Below, one piece after another: positions 16,972-27,480 of a DNA stretch of 64,000 nt (position 1 is its first letter; the number at the start of each line of letters is the position of its first letter). The DNA is from Pseudomonas fluorescens (GTDB taxonomy: Bacteria > Pseudomonadota > Gammaproteobacteria > Pseudomonadales > Pseudomonadaceae). A program made the translations under genes and the position numbers. The DNA is taken from positions 1,550,001 to 1,614,000 of the forward strand of contig NZ_CP038438.1 in the NCBI RefSeq assembly GCF_004683905.1, given 5' to 3'. The notes under the pieces are model-generated. The model was not told the origin of the DNA. It saw only the letters and a program-made list of their open reading frames with translations, and searched no databases.

Positions 16972-17880
16972 TCAGCGGACGGTTACGGCAGCGGGCTTCA
17001 CCGCCGCCGGCTTCAACACCAGCCACAACGCCAGCGCAATCAACACGCCGCCATACAGGTGCGCCATCGACAACGGCTCATCCAGCAGCAACGCGCCCCA
17101 CAACACGCCGAACGCCGGAATCATGAAGGTCACGGTCATCGATTTGACCGGGCCGATGGAGCTGAGCAGGCGGAAATAGATGATGTAGGCGAACGCCGTG
17201 CAGCCCAGACCCAGGCCCAGCAGCGACAGCCAGACATTCCACCCACCCCAGCTTGCCGGAGGGGCGGTGATCACGCTGTAGCCGAACAGTGGCAACAGAA
17301 ACAGCGAGGCGCCGAGCATGCTGCCCACGGCCGAGAGACGACTGTCGAGCCCGCCGCTGTGATCCAGCCAGCGCCGCGTGAGGAACCCGGCGAAGCCGTA
17401 GCAAGTGGTAGCGAGCAGGCAGGCGAGGGCGCCCATCAGCAATTGCAGATCGAACGCGACCGGACCTGCGCGCGTCAGCACACCGACACCGAACAAGCCG
17501 AGAAACACCCCGGTCAGTTTCGCGACAGTGAGTTTTTCACTGAAAAACAGCCCGCCAATCAACACGCCCATCAACGGCGTGGTGGCGTTGAAGATTGCCG
17601 AGTAACCGGCCGGCAACACTTGCGCCGCCACCGAATACAACGTCGCCGGAATCCCCGAGTTGATAACGCCCAGCAACATCACCGTTTTCAGTTTGCCCTT
17701 GAAATCCCAGCTGATGCGCATCAGCCCGAGAATCACCAGCAGACCGACGGCAGCAATCGACACCCGAAAGAACGCGGTCGGAATGGTGCCGATCACCGGC
17801 GCAATAATGCGCATGAACAGGAAGCTCGCGCCCCAGATGGCTGCCAGCGACAGCATGCGGAAAATATCGACAGCGCTCAC
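16972..17880 (-). CDS. EamA/DMT-family permease
   Basis: 302 aa with ten hydrophobic segments in two EamA repeats (AAIWGASFLFMRIIAPVIG near the N-terminus; SIGPVKSMTVTFMIPAFGVL before the last segments). It ends in a short repetitive tail (KPAAVKPAAVTVR). It is convergent with the EamA gene at 15972 but not closely similar to it, so this is not a tandem duplication. Export of an amino acid or metabolite is the family role; the substrate is unknown. Confidence 0.85.
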   Translation of the reverse strand: MSAVDIFRMLSLAAIWGASFLFMRIIAPVIGTIPTAFFRVSIAAVGLLVILGLMRISWDFKGKLKTVMLLGVINSGIPATLYSVAAQVLPAGYSAIFNATTPLMGVLIGGLFFSEKLTVAKLTGVFLGLFGVGVLTRAGPVAFDLQLLMGALACLLATTCYGFAGFLTRRWLDHSGGLDSRLSAVGSMLGASLFLLPLFGYSVITAPPASWGGWNVWLSLLGLGLGCTAFAYIIYFRLLSSIGPVKSMTVTFMIPAFGVLWGALLLDEPLSMAHLYGGVLIALALWLVLKPAAVKPAAVTVR

Positions 17881-17965
17881 GATGGCACTCCTTCCTTGAT
17901 CGGGACGAGAGTGTTGCCGAGCGCCCTGTCGATGGCAACCGTCAATCGGGCATTTAATTTTTCAT

Positions 17966-19591
17966 TCAGAGCACGAAGCGCGTCACCAGGCCGTTGAGGT
18001 CGATCGCCAGGCGCGACAGTTCCTGACTGGCAGCGGAGGTCTGGGTAGCGCCGGCGGCGGTCTGGGTCGAGAGATCGCGGATGGTCACCAGATTCTGATC
18101 AACCTCGCGCGCCACCAGCGCTTGCTGCTCGGCCGCGCTGGCGATCACCAGGTTGCGCTGGTTGATCTGCGAGATCGACGCGGTGATTTTCTCCAGTGCC
18201 TGACCGGCACTGTTGGCCCGGCGCAACGTGTGGCTGGCCTGCTCGGCACTGCTTTGCAAGGCGCCGACGGTGGCGCCGGTGCCTTGCTGGATGCTGCTGA
18301 TCATCAGCTCGATTTCTTCGGTGGAGTTCTGCGTGCGTTGCGCCAGCGAACGCACTTCATCGGCGACCACCGCAAAACCGCGTCCGGCCTCACCCGCGCG
18401 CGCCGCTTCGATGGCGGCGTTGAGCGCCAGCAGGTTGGTTTGCCCGGCGATGCCGCGAATCACCTCCAGCACCTTGCTGATGTCCTGGGCCTGCGTGGCC
18501 AGGCCTTCGGCCTGCTCCGACGCACCGAGCACCGCGCTGACCAGTTCCTGAATCGAGCTGATGGTCTCGCTGACCTGCACATGCCCGTGTTTGCTGTCCT
18601 CGTTCGAGGCTTCGGAGGCCTCGGCGCTGGACACTGCGTTGGCCGCAACTTCATCCACCGCCGTGCTCATCTCGGTGACGGCGGTGGCGGCCTGTTCGAT
18701 CTGATCGTTCTGCTGCTGCAGGCCACGGGTGCTTTGCTCCATCACCGAGCTCATTTCTTCGGCGGCGGAGGCCAGTTGCTGCGCCGATTCGCTGATGCCA
18801 CGGATGGTCGAGCGCAGGTTGTTCTGCATCTCGGCGAGGGCGCTGAGCAACTGCGCCGCCTCATCGCTACCGTGATCGGCAATCTGGCCGCTGAGGTCGC
18901 CGGCGGCAATTTTTTGCGCGACGGACAGGGCCTGATTGATCGGTGCGGTGATGCTGCGGGTCAGCAGCCAGGCCAGCAGCAGGGTAGCGATCAGGGCGAC
19001 AACGATGATGGTCGCGACAATCCACAGCGCCTGCTGATAAACCCCGGCAGCAGCTTCGGCGGCGCTGTCGGCGCCTTGCTGGTTGAAGCTGATCATCTGC
19101 TCCAGCGCCTTGTCGAGGATCCGGCCCTGTGGCGCCAGTTCATTGTTCAGACGGGCATAGGCCTGTTCACTTTGCCCGGCGTCGATCTGAGTGATGATCT
19201 GGTCCAGGATGCTCATGTACTTGGCGACGTCGCTATTCAAACCGTCGAGCATCGCCCGTTCCGCATCGCTGGCCAGTAGAGCGGTGTGGTCCTTCAGGCG
19301 CTTCGACAATTCTTCGCGTTGCACCTTGATGATGCCTTTGCTTGTGTCGCGTACCGCCGGCTGGGTGCTGGTGATCAGGCGCAGGGATTCGAGGCGGATG
19401 TTGGCGATGTTCGCCGCCGCATCGTGAATGCTCTCGATGCTGGGCATCCACGATTCCTCGATCACCGTTGCGCTCTCACGCAGATTTTTCATCTGGCCCA
19501 GACCGAACAGGCCGACCACCACCAGCAGGGCGGCCAATACGGCAAAACTCAAACTGGCGCGCAAACCGATGCGCAGATTGCGGATAGACAT
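17966..19591 (-). CDS. Methyl-accepting chemotaxis protein (4HB ligand domain)
   Basis: 541 aa from the ATG at 19591, which has AAGGAG 8 bp upstream. TM1 is at about residues 10-32. A periplasmic four-helix-bundle sensor spans about 33-187, TM2 about 188-211 and HAMP about 212-265, followed by the long coiled-coil signalling domain. Its tip motif [20 protein letters not shown] is intact. The C-terminus ([10 protein letters not shown]) lacks the CheR/CheB-binding pentapeptide, so adaptation would need assistance. The ligand is not predictable. No che genes are nearby, as is usual for dispersed Pseudomonas chemoreceptors. Confidence 0.92.
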   Translation of the reverse strand: MSIRNLRIGLRASLSFAVLAALLVVVGLFGLGQMKNLRESATVIEESWMPSIESIHDAAANIANIRLESLRLITSTQPAVRDTSKGIIKVQREELSKRLKDHTALLASDAERAMLDGLNSDVAKYMSILDQIITQIDAGQSEQAYARLNNELAPQGRILDKALEQMISFNQQGADSAAEAAAGVYQQALWIVATIIVVALIATLLLAWLLTRSITAPINQALSVAQKIAAGDLSGQIADHGSDEAAQLLSALAEMQNNLRSTIRGISESAQQLASAAEEMSSVMEQSTRGLQQQNDQIEQAATAVTEMSTAVDEVAANAVSSAEASEASNEDSKHGHVQVSETISSIQELVSAVLGASEQAEGLATQAQDISKVLEVIRGIAGQTNLLALNAAIEAARAGEAGRGFAVVADEVRSLAQRTQNSTEEIELMISSIQQGTGATVGALQSSAEQASHTLRRANSAGQALEKITASISQINQRNLVIASAAEQQALVAREVDQNLVTIRDLSTQTAAGATQTSAASQELSRLAIDLNGLVTRFVL

Positions 19592-20000
19592 CAATGTGCT
19601 CCTTGATCTATGAGGAAGAGGTCGTCCTCGTGGGCCGAGGATCTTGTTATGAGGCGGGTACTGGCGGGCTGTATATCAAAGTGCCACTATTTTGGTAAGA
19701 CCAATCTGTGAGCAGTTCTTCTCTTTCATCGACAGGCGGGAACGCAGCGCTAAAACCGCGAGCCAGAGCGGTGGGGCAGTGATTGGATCCGAATCCCAGG
19801 GAATTCGCGGGCTGGCGCGGGGCGGCAGGCGAGACTGAGAGGGCGGTTAATTGACCGAACGGTCGACTCAAAAAACTTTGATAAAAACTGTGTCGCTGTA
19901 CAACCCTGCCGCGCTTTTGGCAGAAATTGCACTTCTCCTGCGCATGCATCCGTGGCTAAGCTCAGGCACAGATTTCCACTTGCACGCCGAGGTCTCCTCT
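19592..20000. other. Divergent intergenic region between the chemoreceptor and aceK
   Basis: This 409-bp spacer holds the promoters of both genes. The clearest element is the 12-bp palindrome at 19853-19864 (listed separately). The frame of aceK is open back to 19851, but the extra residues are not AceK-like. No RNA gene or terminator was seen. Confidence 0.5.
19853..19864. promoter_or_regulatory. Palindrome GACCGAACGGTC upstream of aceK
   Basis: GACCG-AA-CGGTC, within TGACCGAACGGTCG. The identical 14-mer lies upstream of the giant exoprotein gene at 43855-43868. The shape suits a TetR-type operator; the regulator is not in the window as far as can be seen. Confidence 0.4.
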
Positions 20001-21722
20001 ATGCCGCAGCAATGGCCAGCCACCGACATCGCCCGCATGATCCTCGATGGCTTTGACGATTACCGCGAGCACTTCCGGCGGATCACCGACGGTGCGCGCG
20101 AGCGCTTCGAGCAGGCGCGCTGGCAGGAGACGCAGACCGCGTCGGCGGCGCGGATCAATCTCTACGAAGAAAAGGTCGGCGAAACCATCGCCCGCCTGCG
20201 CGAGCATTTCGACGACGAGACGCTGATGAATGTCGGCAGTTGGCCGTTGGTGAAAAGTGCTTACATCAGTGTCATCGACCTGCGTTTCGACGATGAACTG
20301 TCCGAGACCTGGTACAACTCGATCTTCTGCGGGCTGTTCAGTCACGACCTGATCAGCGACGGCTGCATGTTCATCCACACCACCCGGCCGAGCCTGCGCC
20401 GCGCCCGGGCCGCACAAACCCGCACCTACAAGCCGCAGGGCCAATTGTCATCGATGCTCGCGAGCATCTTTGCCGATTACCGCTTCAGCGAGGATTACGC
20501 CGATTTGCCCGGCGACCTGCAGCGCCTCGAAGCGCAACTGCGCGAGAATTTGCCGGACTGGGTGTGCAAGGATCCGGAACTGAGCGTCGAGCTGTTTTCC
20601 TCGGTGCTGTACCGCAACAAAGGCGCGTATCTGGTCGGGCGCATCTACACCCGCGACGAGCAGTGGCCGCTGGTGATTCCGTTGCTGCACCGCGAAGGCC
20701 GCGGGATTCAGATTGACGCGCTGATCACCGACGAAGCCGATGTGTCGATCATCTTCTCTTTCACCCGTTCGTATTTCATGGTCGATGTGCCGGTGCCGGC
20801 GGAGTTCATCGGTTTCCTGCGGCGTATCCTGCCGGGCAAGCACATCGCTGAGCTGTACACCTCGATCGGTTTCTACAAGCACGGCAAATCCGAGTTCTAT
20901 CGGGCGCTGATCAATCACCTGGCCAACACCGACGACCAGTTCATCATGGCCCCCGGCGTGCGCGGCATGGTCATGAGCGTGTTCACCCTGCCGGGCTTCA
21001 ACACCGTGTTCAAGATCATCAAGGACCGTTTCTCGCCGTCGAAAAACGTCGACCGGGCGACGGTGATCGAAAAATATCGTCTGGTGAAAAGTGTCGACCG
21101 GGTCGGGCGCATGGCCGATACCCAGGAGTTCGCCGACTTCCGTTTTCCGCTGAGCAAGTTTGATCCGGCGTGCCTGGAAGAACTGCTGGAAGTCGCGCCG
21201 TCGACGGTCTCGGTCGAAGGCGATACGGTGCTGATCCGCCACTGCTGGACCGAGCGCCGGATGACCCCGCTCAACCTCTACCTGGACAACGCCAACGAAG
21301 CCCAGGTGCGCGAGGCGCTGGAGGACTACGGCCTGGCGATCAAGCAACTGGCGGCGGCCAACATCTTTCCCGGCGACATGTTGCTGAAAAACTTCGGCGT
21401 CACTCGCCACGGCCGAGTGGTGTTCTACGACTACGACGAGATCTGCTTCCTGACCGAAGCCAACTTCCGCCACATCCCCGCGCCGCGTACCCCTGAGGAC
21501 GAAATGGCCTCCGAGCCGTGGTATTCGATCGGGCCGCTGGATGTGTTCCCGGAAGAGTTTCCGCCTTTCCTGTTCGCCGATGCCGGGCAGCGCAAATTGT
21601 TCGATCAACTGCATGGCGAGTTGTATAACGCCGATTACTGGAAGGGTTTGCAAGAGGCGATTCGCGCCGGCAAAGTCATCGACGTCTTCCCTTACCGCCG
21701 CAAAGGCCTCGATAACGAATGA
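20001..21722 (+). CDS. aceK: Isocitrate dehydrogenase kinase/phosphatase
   Basis: 573 aa, the normal AceK length. The protein reversibly phosphorylates isocitrate dehydrogenase and so controls flux into the glyoxylate shunt. The family pattern runs throughout: [52 protein letters not shown], then the kinase-like C-lobe with [20 protein letters not shown] and YDYDEICFL. The ATG at 20001 has GAGG 8 bp upstream and gives the usual N-terminus ([20 protein letters not shown]). No aceBA genes adjoin it, as is typical in Pseudomonas. Confidence 0.94.
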   Translation: MPQQWPATDIARMILDGFDDYREHFRRITDGARERFEQARWQETQTASAARINLYEEKVGETIARLREHFDDETLMNVGSWPLVKSAYISVIDLRFDDELSETWYNSIFCGLFSHDLISDGCMFIHTTRPSLRRARAAQTRTYKPQGQLSSMLASIFADYRFSEDYADLPGDLQRLEAQLRENLPDWVCKDPELSVELFSSVLYRNKGAYLVGRIYTRDEQWPLVIPLLHREGRGIQIDALITDEADVSIIFSFTRSYFMVDVPVPAEFIGFLRRILPGKHIAELYTSIGFYKHGKSEFYRALINHLANTDDQFIMAPGVRGMVMSVFTLPGFNTVFKIIKDRFSPSKNVDRATVIEKYRLVKSVDRVGRMADTQEFADFRFPLSKFDPACLEELLEVAPSTVSVEGDTVLIRHCWTERRMTPLNLYLDNANEAQVREALEDYGLAIKQLAAANIFPGDMLLKNFGVTRHGRVVFYDYDEICFLTEANFRHIPAPRTPEDEMASEPWYSIGPLDVFPEEFPPFLFADAGQRKLFDQLHGELYNADYWKGLQEAIRAGKVIDVFPYRRKGLDNE

Positions 21723-21739
21723 CTCCCAGGTAAACACAT

Positions 21740-21873
21740 TGTGGCGAGGGGATTTATCCCCGATGGGGTGCGAAGCACCCCCCAAAACCATTCAACTCAG
21801 ACGCTTCAGAGCGACTTTCATATCCAGTCGGCGACTGCTGCGCAGCCGATCGGGGATAAATCCCCTCGCCACA
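21740..21873. repeat. Long inverted repeat (class B)
   Basis: It begins TGTGGCGAGGGGATTTATCC and ends with the complement GGGGATAAATCCCCTCGCCACA, with an inner GACTGCTGCGCAGCCGATCG segment. It lies just after aceK and resembles the element at 3470-3591 both in the arms and in the inner segment. Confidence 0.8.
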
Positions 21874-21956
21874 AAAGCACCTCGCAGTCGTGTTCAGTGA
21901 CGCAAATCTGCGACAATCGCCCCCCTGCATAAACAGACGACCGAATTGCGTACCCG

Positions 21957-24900
21957 ATGACCGACGAATCGCCCTCCATCGACAAACTGCTGAAAAACCT
22001 CGATCACGCCATGCTCGCCGACCGTCACCGGCTGCGGCGGCAGTTGCTCGAGCTGCGCAAGAAACCCGACGAGGCCAAACTGGCCCAGTGGGTGGCGCGC
22101 ATGCAGGCGTCCTGTGATCAGGTGCTGGCGCGCCGTGCCAGCCTGCCAGTGATTCGTTACGACGACAGCCTGCCGATCGCCGCCAAGCGCGACGAAATCA
22201 AGGCCGCGCTGGAGAAGCATCAGGTGCTGATCATTGCCGGCGAAACCGGCTCGGGTAAAACCACCCAGTTGCCGAAAATCTGCCTGGAAATCGGTCGCGG
22301 CCAGCATGGCTTGATCGGCCATACCCAGCCACGCCGAATCGCTGCGCGCAGTGTCGCCAGCCGGGTCGCCGAAGAACTCGGCACGCCGCTCGGTTCGCTG
22401 GTTGGCTATCAGGTGCGCTTCGAGGATCAAAGCGATTCCAACACCCTGATCAAACTGATGACTGACGGCATCCTGCTGGCGGAAACCCAGAACGACCGCT
22501 ACCTCGAGCGCTACGACACGATCATCGTCGACGAAGCCCACGAACGCAGCCTGAACATCGACTTCCTGCTCGGTTACCTGAAAACCTTGCTGCCGCGTCG
22601 CCCGGATCTGAAGGTCATCATCACTTCGGCGACCATCGATCTGGAGCGCTTCTCCAAGCATTTCGACGATGCGCCGATCGTCGAGGTGTCCGGTCGCACC
22701 TTCCCGGTAGACACCTGGTATCGCCCGCTGACCCTGGAGCAGGATGAAGAGGGCAACCGTGTCGAAGACGACCTGACCGTGGATCAGGCGATCCTCGCCA
22801 CCCTCGATGAAATCGCCGCCTATGAGCGCAGCGAACGCCGCAGTCCCGGCGATGTGCTGGTGTTCCTGCCCGGCGAGCGCGAGATCCGCGATGCCGCCGA
22901 CATGCTGCGCAAGGCCCAGCTCAAACACACGGAAATCCTGCCGCTGTACGCGCGCCTGTCGCCGGCCGAGCAGCAGCGGATTTTCCAGTCGCATCCGGGG
23001 CGGCGCGTGGTGCTGGCGACCAACGTTGCCGAGACCTCGCTGACCGTGCCGGGCATCCGTTACGTGATCGACAGCGGCACCGCGCGCATCAGTCGCTACA
23101 GCTACCGCGCCAAGGTCCAGCGTCTGCCGATCGAAGCGATTTCCCAGGCCAGCGCCAATCAGCGTAAGGGTCGTTGCGGCCGGGTCGAGCCGGGGATCTG
23201 CGTGCGCCTGTACAGCGAAGAAGACTTCCTCGGTCGCCCGGAATTCACCGATCCGGAAATTCTGCGTACCAACCTTGCTGCCGTGATCTTGCAGATGCTG
23301 CACCTGCGCCTCGGTGAGATCACCGCGTTCCCGTTCATCGAGCCGCCGGACGGCAAGGCGATCAGCGACGGTTTCAACCTGCTGCAAGAGCTCTCGGCGG
23401 TGGATCGCAACAGCCAGCTGACCCCGCTCGGTCGCCAGTTGGCGCGCTTGCCGGTGGACCCGCGCATGGGCCGCATGCTGCTGGAAGCGGCAAAACTCGG
23501 CAGCTTGCAGGAAGTGCTGATCGTCGCCAGTGCGATGTCGATTCAGGACCCGCGCGAGCGTCCGCCGGAGCGTCAGCAAGCAGCCGATCAGGCCCACGCA
23601 CAATGGAAAGACAGCGATTCGGACTTCGCCGGACTGGTCAATCTGTGGCGCGGTTTTGAAGAGCAACGCCAGGCGCTGACCGCCAGCCCGCTGCGCAACT
23701 GGTGCCGGAAGAATTTCCTCAATTATCTGCGTCTGCGCGAGTGGCGTGATTCCCATCGCCAGTTGAGTCTGATCTGCCGCGACATGCAGTTGAGCCTGAA
23801 TAAAGAGCCGGCGGATTACCCGAAACTGCACAAAGCGGTATTGGTCGGTCTGCTCAGCCAGATCGGCCAGAAAACCGAGGACGGCGATTACCTCGGCGCC
23901 CGGCAGCGGCGCTTCTGGATTCACCCGTCGTCGGGCATCGGCAAGAAACGTCCGCAGTGGCTGATGACCGCCGAACTGGTGGAAACCACCAAGCTTTACG
24001 CGCGCATGGTCGCCAAGATCGATGCCGACTGGATCGAGCCGCTGGCCGGGCACCTGATCAAGAAAAACCATTTCGAACCGCACTGGGAGAAGAAGCGCGG
24101 CCAGGTCGTGGCCTACGAGCAGATCACCCTGTTCGGGCTGATCGTGGTCGGTCGCCGCCCGGTGCATTACGGCCCGGTGGATCCGGTGGTTTCGCGTGAG
24201 CTGTTTATCCGTGAAGGGCTGGTGCGTGGCGAGATTCAGTCGAAAGCCAAGTGCCTGACCGCCAACAAGCAATTGCTCGAACAGCTCGACGAGCTGGAAG
24301 CCAAGGCTCGGCGCCGCGACATTCTCGCTGACGAAGAAACCCTGTACGCGTTCTACGATGCGCGCTTGCCGGCGGAGATTCACCAGACCGCGACCTTCGA
24401 CAGTTGGTATCGGGTCAACAGCCAGAAGGACCCGCAGCTGCTGATCATGCGCGAAGAAGACGTACTGGCCCGCGAGGCCAGTGAAGTCACTGCGCGTGAC
24501 TACCCGGACACGCTGCACATCGGTGATCTGGAACTGGCGCTCAGCTACCACTTCGAACCCAATCACCCACGCGACGGCGTGACCCTGCGGGTGCCGGCAC
24601 CGCTGCTGCCGATGCTGCCGCCGGAGCGCCTGGAATGGCTGGTGCCGGGGCTGATCGAGGCCAAGTGCATTGCCCTGGTACGCAACCTGCCAAAAGCCTT
24701 GCGCAAGAACTTCGTGCCAGTGCCGGACTTCATTAAAGCGGCGTTGCAGCGCATGACCTTCGCCGAGGGCTCGCTGCCCCAGGCGCTCGGTCGCGAGTTG
24801 CTGCGCATGACCGGTGCGCGCGTCAGCGATGAAGCATGGGCGGAAGCCGCGCAGCAGGTCGAAAGCCATCTGCGGATGAACCTGGAAATCGTCGACGGCC

Positions 24901-25868
24901 AGGGCAAGTTCCTTGGCGAGGGCCGTGATCTGGCCGAGCTGACCGCACGGTTTGCCGAAGCCAGCCAGGCGGCTTTGGCGGTGCCGCAGAGTGCGAAAAG
25001 TCAGCAACCGGTGGAGGCCAAGGTCTTCGCCCCGGTGGCGGAAAAGACTCAGCAGAAGATTGCCGGATTGTCGATGACGGTCTATCCGGCGCTGGTGGAA
25101 GAGGGCGGCACAGTCAAGGAAGGGCGGTTCTCGACCCCGGCCGAAGCTGAGTTCCAGCATCGCCGCGCCTTGCAGCGGCTGCTGCTGCAGCAACTGGCGG
25201 AGCCGGCGAAGTTCCTGCGCAGCAAACTGCCGGGTATCACCGAGTTGGGCCTGCTCTATCGCGAGCTGGGCCGAGTGGATGCGCTGGTCGAAGACATTCT
25301 GCTGGCCAGCCTCGACAGCTGCATTCTGGAAGGCGAAGACCCGTTGCCGCGTGATGGCGCCGGGCTGGCGGCATTGGCTGAGCGCAAACGCGGCAGCTGG
25401 ACCGAACACGCCGAGCGCGTGGCAAGGCTGACGCTGGAGATCCTCAAACTGTGGCACGGCCTGCAAAAACGCTTCAAGGGCAAGATCGATCTGGCGCAGG
25501 CTGTGGCGCTGAATGACATCAAGCAGCAAATCAGCAATCTGGTGTATCCGGGTTTCGTCCGGGAAACACCGATGCAATGGCTCAAAGAGTTGCCGCGTTA
25601 TCTGAAGGCGGTCGAGCAGCGTTTCGAGAAACTCGGTGCGCAAGTGCAGAAGGATCGGGTCTGGAGCGGTGAACTCGCCGGCCTCTGGGCGCAATATCAG
25701 ACTCGCGCGGCGAAACATGCCCAGGAAGGCAAACGCGATCCGCAGCTTGAACTGTACCGTTGGTGGCTGGAGGAATACCGCGTGTCGCTGTTCGCCCAGC
25801 AGTTGGGGACGAAAGCGCCGATCTCGGACAAACGGCTGAGCAAGCAATGGAGTCAGGTCGAGGCCTGA
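21957..25868 (+). CDS. hrpA: ATP-dependent RNA helicase HrpA
   Basis: 1303 aa, the expected size for HrpA. DEAH-box superfamily 2 motifs are complete: GETGSGKTTQLPK (about residues 96-108), TQPRRIAARSVA, DEAH within VDEAHERSLNID, SATID, and the C-terminal helicase motifs TNVAETSLTVPGIRYVID and QRKGRCGRVEPG. These are followed by the HA2/OB region and the long HrpA-specific C-terminal domain. The role is RNA unwinding and mRNA processing; in other bacteria HrpA has also been linked to rescue of stalled ribosomes. The opposite strand has a 1331-codon open frame, which is a coding-bias artefact. Confidence 0.95.
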   Translation: MTDESPSIDKLLKNLDHAMLADRHRLRRQLLELRKKPDEAKLAQWVARMQASCDQVLARRASLPVIRYDDSLPIAAKRDEIKAALEKHQVLIIAGETGSGKTTQLPKICLEIGRGQHGLIGHTQPRRIAARSVASRVAEELGTPLGSLVGYQVRFEDQSDSNTLIKLMTDGILLAETQNDRYLERYDTIIVDEAHERSLNIDFLLGYLKTLLPRRPDLKVIITSATIDLERFSKHFDDAPIVEVSGRTFPVDTWYRPLTLEQDEEGNRVEDDLTVDQAILATLDEIAAYERSERRSPGDVLVFLPGEREIRDAADMLRKAQLKHTEILPLYARLSPAEQQRIFQSHPGRRVVLATNVAETSLTVPGIRYVIDSGTARISRYSYRAKVQRLPIEAISQASANQRKGRCGRVEPGICVRLYSEEDFLGRPEFTDPEILRTNLAAVILQMLHLRLGEITAFPFIEPPDGKAISDGFNLLQELSAVDRNSQLTPLGRQLARLPVDPRMGRMLLEAAKLGSLQEVLIVASAMSIQDPRERPPERQQAADQAHAQWKDSDSDFAGLVNLWRGFEEQRQALTASPLRNWCRKNFLNYLRLREWRDSHRQLSLICRDMQLSLNKEPADYPKLHKAVLVGLLSQIGQKTEDGDYLGARQRRFWIHPSSGIGKKRPQWLMTAELVETTKLYARMVAKIDADWIEPLAGHLIKKNHFEPHWEKKRGQVVAYEQITLFGLIVVGRRPVHYGPVDPVVSRELFIREGLVRGEIQSKAKCLTANKQLLEQLDELEAKARRRDILADEETLYAFYDARLPAEIHQTATFDSWYRVNSQKDPQLLIMREEDVLAREASEVTARDYPDTLHIGDLELALSYHFEPNHPRDGVTLRVPAPLLPMLPPERLEWLVPGLIEAKCIALVRNLPKALRKNFVPVPDFIKAALQRMTFAEGSLPQALGRELLRMTGARVSDEAWAEAAQQVESHLRMNLEIVDGQGKFLGEGRDLAELTARFAEASQAALAVPQSAKSQQPVEAKVFAPVAEKTQQKIAGLSMTVYPALVEEGGTVKEGRFSTPAEAEFQHRRALQRLLLQQLAEPAKFLRSKLPGITELGLLYRELGRVDALVEDILLASLDSCILEGEDPLPRDGAGLAALAERKRGSWTEHAERVARLTLEILKLWHGLQKRFKGKIDLAQAVALNDIKQQISNLVYPGFVRETPMQWLKELPRYLKAVEQRFEKLGAQVQKDRVWSGELAGLWAQYQTRAAKHAQEGKRDPQLELYRWWLEEYRVSLFAQQLGTKAPISDKRLSKQWSQVEA

Positions 25869-25900
25869 TCCCCAACCCTGCTCGATCACCTGTGGGCATT

Positions 25901-25930
25901 TGTGGTGAGGGGATAAATCCCCTCACCACA
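25901..25930. repeat. Short palindrome of class B arms
   Basis: The 13-bp arms TGTGGTGAGGGGA and TCCCCTCACCACA are perfect complements around TAAA, directly after hrpA. It is effectively the two outer arms of the longer class B repeats with no internal segment, and could form a strong hairpin at the 3' end of the hrpA transcript. Confidence 0.7.
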
Positions 25931-25993
25931 AAGATAGAGATATGCCCCACATCGGGATTTGGGTTGTGCTTGAGAAAGGCGCCAAAACCTTGG

Positions 25994-26057
25994 GTTTATG
26001 GCAAACTTCGCGACCATAAACGCCGGTTTCGTGACCCAGAGCCTTCGGCCGGGTCAC
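25994..26057 (+). promoter_or_regulatory. Two tandem hairpins upstream of the FabH-like gene
   Basis: GTTTATGG at 25994-26001 pairs with CCATAAAC at 26014-26021. GTGACCC at 26031-26037 pairs with GGGTCAC at 26051-26057. Both lie in the 299-bp region between hrpA and the ketosynthase, 110-175 bp before its ATG. They may be leader structures or operator half-sites. No T run follows, so they are not simple terminators. Confidence 0.35.
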
Positions 26058-26167
26058 GTGGCGGAATAAAGCGATGCCAGGTCAGCGTCCCCGGACGGGA
26101 ACAGACCCTTTGTGTGTTGGTACGTCGGTGCCAGCGCTTTCTGCCTGAACAGATTAGAGAAACGACC

Positions 26168-27289
26168 ATGCATAACGTCGTCATCAGCGGCACCGGCCTG
26201 TACACCCCGGCCAACAGCATCTCCAACGAAGAGCTGGTGCAGTCTTTCAATACCTACGTCGCGCAGTTCAACGCCGACAATGCCGACGCCATCGCCCGCG
26301 GTGAAGTCCAGGCGCTGACCGAATCCAGTGCTGCATTCATCGAAAAAGCCTCGGGCATCAAGAGCCGCTTTGTCATGGACAAGGACGGCATTCTCGATCC
26401 TGCGCGCATGGCCCCGCGCCTGCCGGAGCGTTCCAACGACGAATGGTCGGTGCTGTGCCAGATGGCCATCGGCGCCGCTGAACAGGCGCTGCAACGTGCC
26501 GGCAAGACCGCCGCCGACATCGACGGCGTGATCGTTGCCTGCTCCAATTTGCAACGCGCCTACCCGGCCATAGCCATCGAAGTCCAGGAAGCACTGGGCA
26601 TTCAGGGTTTCGGTTTCGACATGAACGTCGCCTGCTCCTCGGCGACCTTCGGCATTCAGGCCGCGGCCAACAGCGTGCAACTGGGCCAGGCCCGGGCGAT
26701 CCTGATGGTCAACCCGGAAGTCTGCACCGGTCACCTGAACTTCCGTGACCGCGACAGCCACTTTATCTTCGGTGACGCCGCGACGGCGGTAATCATCGAG
26801 CGCGCTGACCTGGCGACGTCCAAGTACCAGTTCGACGTGGTCAGCACCAAACTGCTGACCAAGTTCTCCAACAACATCCGCAACAACTTCGGCTTCCTCA
26901 ACCGCGCCGCGGAAGAGGGCATCGGTGCCCGCGACAAGCTGTTCGTGCAGGAAGGTCGCAAGGTGTTCAAGGACGTCTGCCCGATGGTCGCCGAGCTGAT
27001 CGGTGAGCACCTGGAAGAGAACAAACTCAACGTCGGCGACGTCAAGCGCTTCTGGCTGCACCAGGCCAACCTGAGCATGAACCACCTGATCGTGCGCAAG
27101 CTGTTGGGCCGTGAAGCCACTGAAGAAGAAGCGCCGGTGATTCTCGACACCTACGCCAACACCAGCTCTGCCGGCTCGGTGATTGCCTTCCACAAATATC
27201 AGGACGATCTGGTCGCCGGTTCGCTGGCCGTGCTGAGCTCGTTCGGCGCCGGTTACTCGATCGGCAGCGTAATTCTGCGCAAGCGCTGA
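26168..27289 (+). CDS. Beta-ketoacyl-ACP synthase III-like protein
   Basis: 373 aa, thiolase-fold condensing enzyme of the FabH type. The catalytic Cys is in MNVACSSATFGIQAA, the His in FWLHQANLSMN and the Asn in TYANTSSAGS, so the Cys-His-Asn triad is intact. It is longer than housekeeping FabH (about 320 aa), with an extended N-terminal region around residues 30-75. The gene order (this gene, ECF sigma, small zinc-finger protein) resembles the PA3286-PA3285-PA3284 region of P. aeruginosa as I recall it. There the FabH-like enzyme is reported to condense octanoyl-CoA with malonyl-ACP; equivalence here is inference. The ATG at 26168 has a weak AGAGAAA site. Confidence 0.85.
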   Translation: MHNVVISGTGLYTPANSISNEELVQSFNTYVAQFNADNADAIARGEVQALTESSAAFIEKASGIKSRFVMDKDGILDPARMAPRLPERSNDEWSVLCQMAIGAAEQALQRAGKTAADIDGVIVACSNLQRAYPAIAIEVQEALGIQGFGFDMNVACSSATFGIQAAANSVQLGQARAILMVNPEVCTGHLNFRDRDSHFIFGDAATAVIIERADLATSKYQFDVVSTKLLTKFSNNIRNNFGFLNRAAEEGIGARDKLFVQEGRKVFKDVCPMVAELIGEHLEENKLNVGDVKRFWLHQANLSMNHLIVRKLLGREATEEEAPVILDTYANTSSAGSVIAFHKYQDDLVAGSLAVLSSFGAGYSIGSVILRKR

Positions 27290-27301
27290 GTCACCCTCCT
27301 T

Positions 27302-27434
27302 TGTGGCGAGGGAGCTTGCTCCCGCTCGAGTGCGTAGCGCTCCCGATACCGGCGATTGCGATCTTGCTGGAGAACCGCAATCGCCGGTTTTGCGACTGCT
27401 GCGCAGCCGAGCGCGAGCAAGCTCGCTCGCCACA
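27302..27434. repeat. Inverted repeat (class B/A hybrid)
   Basis: It starts TGTGGCGAGGGAGCTTGCTC and ends GAGCAAGCTCGCTCGCCACA, with inner arms ACCGGCGATTGCGATCTTGC and ACCGCAATCGCCGGTTTTGC, followed by the GACTGCTGCGCAGCC segment seen in the class B elements. It lies between the ketosynthase and the ECF sigma gene. Confidence 0.75.
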
Positions 27435-27480
27435 GGGTCGAGTGCGTTAACGTTAATCGGTATTTGCAAACGAGGCGTGC

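Noticed and set aside
19851..20000. N-terminal extension of aceK
   Set aside because: It has no ribosome site and is not AceK-like; the ATG at 20001 has GAGG upstream and the standard N-terminus.
21894..25889. A 1331-codon open frame opposite hrpA
   Set aside because: It lies fully antisense to HrpA, whose helicase motifs are unambiguous, and its translation is a low-complexity, Gln/Arg/His-rich product of GC bias.
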